Part shown: piece by piece, positions 56,963-64,000 of the stretch
Position numbering within the stretch: position 1 is the first letter of the stretch
Layout: each line of letters opens with the position of its first letter
Source: Actinomycetes bacterium
GTDB taxonomy: Bacteria; Actinomycetota; Actinomycetes; Propionibacteriales; Propionibacteriaceae
Direction: 5' to 3'
Assembly: GCA_030426725.1 (NCBI GenBank)
Contig: JAUHXZ010000004.1
Span: 1-64,000, forward strand
DNA: 64,000 nt
The notes under the pieces: model-generated
Databases searched by the model: none
Seen by the model: only the letters and a program-made list of their open reading frames with translations
What the model was told of the DNA's origin: nothing
Translations under genes and position numbers: made by a program

Positions 56963-59725
56963 CTACTTCTTGCCCCGACGACGGCCCTTGCGTTCGCCGC
57001 CGTCGGACGGCGCCTGCGACTCGACGGGCTCGTCGAAGCGCAGATACCCGGCCCCGTTGCAGTGCTCGCAGGGCTCGGTGAAGGCCTCCTGGAGGCCGGT
57101 GCCGATGCGCTTGCGAGTGAGTTGGACCAGGCCGAGGCTGGTGACCTCGGCGACCTGGTGGCGGGTGCGGTCCCGGCCGAGGCATTCGACGAGGCGCCGC
57201 AGCAGCAGGTCACGGTTGCTGGGAAGCACCATGTCGATGAAGTCGATCACGATGATGCCGCCGAGGTCGCGGAGCCGGAGCTGTCGCACGATCTCCTCGG
57301 CCGCCTCGAGGTTGTTGCTGGTGACCGTGGCCTCGAGGTTACCGCCGGAGCCGGTGAACCGGCCGGTGTTGACGTCGATGACGGTCATCGCCTCGGTGCG
57401 GTCGATGACCAGCGAACCACCGGAGGGCAGGTAGACCTTGCGGTCCAGCGCCTTGGCGATCTGGTCGTCGATCTTGAACTCGGCGAACGCGTCGGGGCCG
57501 TCCTCGGTGCCCTCGAACCGGACCAGCCGGTCGGCGAGGTGCGGCGCGACGTGGCCGACGTAGGCCGAGATGGCCTCGTAGGCGTCCTCGGGGCCGCCGT
57601 TGCCCTGCACGACGAGCTGGGCGAAGTCCTCGGTGAAGAGGTCGCGCACGATGCGCAGGGTGAGGTCGGGCTCGGCGTAGAGCGCCTGCGGCGACCCGCC
57701 CTGCTTCGACTTCTTCTCGATGACCTCCCACTGGGCCTTGAGCCGGTTCACGTCGCGAACCAGTTCGTCCTCGCTGGCGCCCTCCGCGGCGGTGCGCACG
57801 ATCACCGACTCCTCATCCGAGATGAGCGAACCGAGGACGGTGCGCAGGCGGTTGCGCTCGGTGTCCGGCAGCTTGCGGGAGATGCCGCTGAGGTGACCGC
57901 CCGGCGAGTAGACGATGTAGCGGCCTGGCAGCGAGATGTGGCCGGTGAGCCGGGCGCCCTTGGCGCCGACGGGATCCTTGGTCACCTGGACGAGGACGCT
58001 CTGGCCGGACTTGAGGACGTTCTCGACCTTGCGGTTCTCCCCGGTGACACCGAACAGTGACCAGTCGACCTCGCCCGCGTACAGCACCGCGTTGCGGCCG
58101 CGGCCGATGTCGATGAACGCGGCCTCCATGCTGGGCAGGACGTTCTGCACCTTGCCGAGGTAGATGTTGCCGATCAGCGACGTCGCGGACGCCTTGTCCA
58201 CGTAGTGCTCGACGAGAATGTTGTCCTCGACGACCGCGAGCTGCGTGTAGTCGTCGGCCTGACGGATCACCATGCGGCGGTCGACGGATTCACGGCGGGT
58301 CAGGAACTCGGCCTCGCTGAGGATCGGCGCGCGACGGCGACCCGCGGCCCGCGACTCCTTGCGCCGCTGCCGCTTCGCGGCCATGCGGGTGGAGCCCTCG
58401 ATGCCGGTCACCTCGTCGTCGGAGGACGAACCGCCGTCGCCACCCGAACCGCCCCTGCGGCGACGGCGGCGACGGCGCGTGGTGCCGGAGTCGTCGCCCT
58501 CACCGTCGGAGTCGGAGCTACCGGAGTCCTGCTGGTCGGACTTCTCGGCGGAGGCGTCCTTGTCACCGGGTTCCTCGGACGAGTCGGAGTCGCCCGAGTC
58601 ATCGCCGTCGCTCTGGTCGGAGTCGTCGCGGGGACCGCTGCGCCGACGACGGCGTCCGCCGCGGCGACGGCGACGGCGGCGGGGCTCCCCGCCCTCGTCG
58701 CCCGAATCGCCATCGTCTGAGGACTCGTCGTCGTTCTCGTCCTGGCCGGCGGAGTCGTCGCTCAGCTCGGCGTCGTCGGACTCGGAGGCCGGGGCCTCGG
58801 CGGTCTCGCCGTCGGAAGGCTGATCCTCGTCCTCGTCCTCGTCGGTGGCCGCGGTCGCTTCGCCCGCGATGGCGCCCGCGAGGGCGGCGAGTTGCTTCTC
58901 CCGGGCGGGATCGGTGAGGAACGGGTCGCTCAACACCGCCTTGCGGGCCTCGGCTACTTCCTCCGCGGCGCGGAGGGCGGCGCCGATCGGGTCGTCCTCG
59001 TCGTTGGCCTCGGACTTCGTGGATTCGGTCTCCTTCGGCGCCTCAGGATCGGCCGCGGGGCGCGAGGCGCGACGGCGGCGCTGGGGCGCGCGCTGCTGCT
59101 TGGGCTGCGGGGCGGACTGCTCGGCGGCGGCGTCGTCGGCCTGCTGCTCGGGGGCCGCCTCAGGGGCCTGCTCCGTCTCGGGCTCGGACACGGGGGCCGG
59201 GGCGGGCTGCTCGGCCTCCACCGACTCCTTGGGAGGGGAGGTCTTGCGCGTGGCCCGACGGCGGGCGGGACGCTCCGCGGGGGCCGCCTCGCCCGCTTCG
59301 GCGGCGGGGGCGGCTTCGGGCTGCTCTGGGGTACCGGCATCGGCCGCGGGCTGCTCGGCCGGGGCTTCGGAGGTCGGCTCGGCTTCGGGCTGCTCGGCGG
59401 CGGGCTCGACCTCCTTGACCCTGCGTCGGCGGGTGGTCGTGGGTTCCCCTGCCGGCTTCGTCGCGGCCCGGCGGCGACGCGTGGGCGCCGGCGCGGCGGA
59501 TTCCTCGGCCTGCTCGGGAGCGGTGTCGGTGTTCTCGGCCGGGGCCCCGGAGGCGGGCTCCTCAGGCTTCGCCGGCTGCTCGGGAATCTCGTCGGGGGCG
59601 GTGTCGATCGCCGGGGTCTCGGCCGGGGGGCCGGCCGGGCGGGAAGCAGCGCGACGACGGCGCGGCGCGGGCTTCGTCTGGGGCTGCTCTTCGGACGTGG
59701 TTGTGTCGTCGTTGTTCTCGAGCAT
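56963..59725 (-). CDS. Ribonuclease E/G with long disordered N-terminal region
   Basis: GNIYLGKVQNVLPSMEAAFIDIGRGRNAVLYAGEVDW; LRDLGGIIVIDFIDM; EPCEHCNGAGYLR. Confidence 0.94.
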   Translation of the reverse strand: MLENNDDTTTSEEQPQTKPAPRRRRAASRPAGPPAETPAIDTAPDEIPEQPAKPEEPASGAPAENTDTAPEQAEESAAPAPTRRRRAATKPAGEPTTTRRRRVKEVEPAAEQPEAEPTSEAPAEQPAADAGTPEQPEAAPAAEAGEAAPAERPARRRATRKTSPPKESVEAEQPAPAPVSEPETEQAPEAAPEQQADDAAAEQSAPQPKQQRAPQRRRRASRPAADPEAPKETESTKSEANDEDDPIGAALRAAEEVAEARKAVLSDPFLTDPAREKQLAALAGAIAGEATAATDEDEDEDQPSDGETAEAPASESDDAELSDDSAGQDENDDESSDDGDSGDEGGEPRRRRRRRGGRRRRRSGPRDDSDQSDGDDSGDSDSSEEPGDKDASAEKSDQQDSGSSDSDGEGDDSGTTRRRRRRRRGGSGGDGGSSSDDEVTGIEGSTRMAAKRQRRKESRAAGRRRAPILSEAEFLTRRESVDRRMVIRQADDYTQLAVVEDNILVEHYVDKASATSLIGNIYLGKVQNVLPSMEAAFIDIGRGRNAVLYAGEVDWSLFGVTGENRKVENVLKSGQSVLVQVTKDPVGAKGARLTGHISLPGRYIVYSPGGHLSGISRKLPDTERNRLRTVLGSLISDEESVIVRTAAEGASEDELVRDVNRLKAQWEVIEKKSKQGGSPQALYAEPDLTLRIVRDLFTEDFAQLVVQGNGGPEDAYEAISAYVGHVAPHLADRLVRFEGTEDGPDAFAEFKIDDQIAKALDRKVYLPSGGSLVIDRTEAMTVIDVNTGRFTGSGGNLEATVTSNNLEAAEEIVRQLRLRDLGGIIVIDFIDMVLPSNRDLLLRRLVECLGRDRTRHQVAEVTSLGLVQLTRKRIGTGLQEAFTEPCEHCNGAGYLRFDEPVESQAPSDGGERKGRRRGKK

Positions 59726-59953
59726 GCGGCTCCTTACGCGCGAGTGCGCGGACTGGCACAGACGCGCTGTGCGCTAAGACTGAGGTCGTCCGGAGCAGTG
59801 CGAGCAGTCGCGGCAAGTTCTCGCCGCGGTGCAGTCTCGCTGCTCCCGGATGGCACCGGCGGTGCCGTGACCTGATCGTTATTGTCGCACACCGCCAGAA
59901 GAACCGCTGCATCACCACGCCCGGTTTCGACGTCGTCAGGGCCGCGGCGCCCG

Positions 59954-60655
59954 TCAGTCCCGCAGCGGGTCCCCGATACCGGAGTCCGTCAGGGGGCCCT
60001 GGGCGAGCCTCGTCAGGAGGGCCCTCGGAGGCACCCGGTCGTCCAGGCCGCGCAGCGCCGTGACCACGTCGTCGGGCCGGACGAGCGGGGTCTGATGCCG
60101 CGACCGCAGGGCCAGGGTCTCGGCGTCGGGGACGGTCAGCGACACGATGGCGCTGCGCACGTCGAACGAGCGCAGCCCGTTCTTGGTCATGCGTTCGACG
60201 ACGTATTCGCCTCGCTCGAGCAGCGCGGATGCGGCGTCGGCCAGCACGCCCGGCTGCGCGTCGGCCAGCGCGATCACCCAGTCCGACGCCTGCAGGAGTT
60301 CGCCGAGCGGTTCGCGGCGTGCCTCCGCGACGTCGCGGATCTCGAAGCCGTGCGGGAGCACCTCGTTGAGCGCGGCCGCGATCTTCTGGGGATCGCACAC
60401 CTCGGCCAGGGCGAGTTCGACGTACTCGGCCTCCGAGGCGGCCGACGTCGGGGCCGCGTTGGCGTAGGAGATGCGCGGATGGGGCGAGAACCCGGACGAG
60501 TAGGCCATCGGGACCTGGGCCCGGCGCAGGGCACGCTCGAGGGCGCGGCCGAAGTCGCGGTGCGACGTGAACCGCGCCGGCCCCAGCTTGGAGTAGCGGA
60601 GCCGGAGCCGTTGGGCCGGGGGTGCCTGCTGGACCGGAGGTTGACGTTGTGCCAC
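59954..60655 (-). CDS. TIGR03936 family radical SAM-associated protein (DUF2344)
   Basis: LRLRYSKLGPARFTSHRDFGRALERALRRAQVPMAYSSGFSPHPRISYANA. Confidence 0.9.
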   Translation of the reverse strand: MAQRQPPVQQAPPAQRLRLRYSKLGPARFTSHRDFGRALERALRRAQVPMAYSSGFSPHPRISYANAAPTSAASEAEYVELALAEVCDPQKIAAALNEVLPHGFEIRDVAEARREPLGELLQASDWVIALADAQPGVLADAASALLERGEYVVERMTKNGLRSFDVRSAIVSLTVPDAETLALRSRHQTPLVRPDDVVTALRGLDDRVPPRALLTRLAQGPLTDSGIGDPLRD

Positions 60656-60854
60656 GCCGGGAAGTGTAGTGCCGGGCGGCACGTGCGTCGCCCTTCCCCG
60701 CCCGCCCGCCGTCGCCCGCGGGGAACGCCGACGCCAGCCTTGAGATCCGCCGCATGCGCAATTGCACTGGCGACCCGCAGCAAGCCTGGCGTCGAACGCG
60801 GAGGGTCAGAGAAGCGTGCGGCCGACAGCAGAGGGGTCGAGGGGTGGGGCCGGG

Positions 60855-62810
<1,956 letters not shown>

Positions 62811-62846
62811 AGCGCCGCCCAGAATAACCGCGGGGGGCGCAATTCC

Positions 62847-63254
62847 CTACCCCTCGCCGAACCAGAGCCCGATCTCGCGGGCCGCGGTCTCGGGTGAGTC
62901 GGAGGCGTGGACCGCGTTGCGGCGGGTGGACTCGGCGAAGTCGGCGCGGATCGTGCCATGGTCCGCCACGCTCGGATCGGTGGCCCCGTGGAGGGCACGC
63001 ACGCGGGCGACGGCGCCGTCACCGGTCAGCACGAGCGCGATGAGCGGCCCCTCGGTCATGAACTCCCTCAGCGGCGGGTAGTAGTCGCGTTCGAGGTGCT
63101 CGACGTAGTGCCGGTCCGCGAAGGAACCGTCGATCACCCTGAGATCCATGCGGTGGATCCGTAGCCCCGCCTCCTCGTAGCGGCTGAGGATCGCGCCCAC
63201 GTTCCCGGCCGCGACGGCGTCGGGCTTGATGATGACGAAGGTCTGTTCGAGCAC
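62847..63254 (-). CDS. ndk: Nucleoside diphosphate kinase
   Basis: LEQTFVIIKPDAVAAGNVGAILSRYEEAGLRI; HGATDPSVADHGTIRADFAESTRRNAVHASDSPETAAREIGLWF; GTG start. Confidence 0.95.
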   Translation of the reverse strand: MLEQTFVIIKPDAVAAGNVGAILSRYEEAGLRIHRMDLRVIDGSFADRHYVEHLERDYYPPLREFMTEGPLIALVLTGDGAVARVRALHGATDPSVADHGTIRADFAESTRRNAVHASDSPETAAREIGLWFGEG

Positions 63255-63604
63255 TACTGGTCCTTCCTTGGAGCCATGGCCTCGAGCCGGCGGCCGAGGA
63301 CGATGCAGGTCACCCAGATGAGGGCGAAGATGATGCCCATGGCGTACATCCACGGGGTGAGAAGGCCGAGTCCGATGGAGATGACCTGCGCCACCCAGCC
63401 GAGGAGGTAGCCCCACCGGCGCCTCAGACCTGCGGCGCCGGCCAGGCAGAGCACCGACACGGCCGCGCACCAGGCGGCCGCGACGGCCAGGTCGATGCCG
63501 GAGACCTGGATCATGCCGATGAAGGCGAGCCAGACGACGACGATCTCGAAGATCAGCACCGACATCGCGGCCACGCGCATCGGGTTGGTCGGGTCGAGCG
63601 TCAT
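63254..63604 (-). CDS. DUF4233-type membrane protein
   Basis: Four predicted TM segments; position between folC and ndk typical of this family. Confidence 0.8.
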   Translation of the reverse strand: MTLDPTNPMRVAAMSVLIFEIVVVWLAFIGMIQVSGIDLAVAAAWCAAVSVLCLAGAAGLRRRWGYLLGWVAQVISIGLGLLTPWMYAMGIIFALIWVTCIVLGRRLEAMAPRKDQ

Positions 63605-64000
63605 GCGTCGCCGTCACCGCGCTTGAGGAGGTCGCGGGCCTCACCGGCGGCGATGACCGACCCGGCGACGAGCACGCCCGCATGGGCGCTGGCCGTATCG
63701 GCCAGCATGACGGCGAGGTCGAGCGCCTCGGCCATGGTGGCGGCGCGATGCACCTGGCCGGCCGGCCACACCGTCTCCGCGACGGCGGCGAGATCGTCGA
63801 CGGTGCGTCCGCGGTCGGTGGAGGACACCGTGGTGACCACGACCTGCTGCATCTGTTCCGCGAAGATCTCCAGCACCTCGTCGGCGGCCTTGTCCCTCAT
63901 CATGGCGACCACGCCGATGAGCGGTTCGAAGTCGTGGGACTCGGCGACGGCGTCAATGGTGGCGCGGGCGGCCGGCGGGTTGTGCGCGGTGTCGATGAGG
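63601..64000 (-). CDS. folC: Folylpolyglutamate synthase/dihydrofolate synthase (N-terminal part beyond window)
   Basis: LIDTAHNPPAARATIDAVAESHDFEPLIGVVAMMRDKAADEVLEIF...VAGSVIAAGEARDLL typical FolC C-terminus. Confidence 0.88.
   Translation of the reverse strand, partial: LIDTAHNPPAARATIDAVAESHDFEPLIGVVAMMRDKAADEVLEIFAEQMQQVVVTTVSSTDRGRTVDDLAAVAETVWPAGQVHRAATMAEALDLAVMLADTASAHAGVLVAGSVIAAGEARDLLKRGDGDA

Noticed and set aside
56963-59725. Repetitive low-complexity DNA considered as possible repeat array
   Set aside because: Accounted for by the disordered E/A/P/D-rich N-terminal region of RNase E/G; no CRISPR-like direct repeats with unique spacers seen.

Overview
High-GC actinobacterial chromosome segment; gene content and order suggest Propionibacteriaceae (inference only). 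The right half is mostly core housekeeping: dprA-yifB-yraN-DUF2469-rnhB-lepB-rplS, trmD-rimM-khpA-rpsP, ffh, ftsY, smc, mutM, rnc, rpmF, coaD, rsmD, recG, rpmB, RNase E/G, ndk, folC. The left ~13 kb is a carbohydrate island: GH120-like beta-xylosidase, GH13_18 sucrose phosphorylase, DenD-like dehydrogenase, AraM/AraB/AraL-like genes, class I aldolase. A 1124-aa protein at 13711 is probably a PPi-dependent PEP carboxykinase (carboxytransphosphorylase). A cobalamin riboswitch at ~17789-17943 precedes a surface-anchored protein and a complete ECF transporter, and its leader shows perfectly complementary, mutually exclusive helices. The most unusual locus lies between pntAB and ftsY (40.8-45.1 kb). 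It encodes an un-tracked 59-aa secreted two-Cys peptide, a tandem-duplicated histidine kinase whose first module has lost its catalytic residues, a divergent NarL-type regulator, and an intact ABC-ATPase-like ORF that has lost Walker A, signature and H-loop residues. At the left edge an ABC ATPase-permease fusion and an internally deleted gluconokinase lie side by side. All calls are from reading the sequence; no database search was run.
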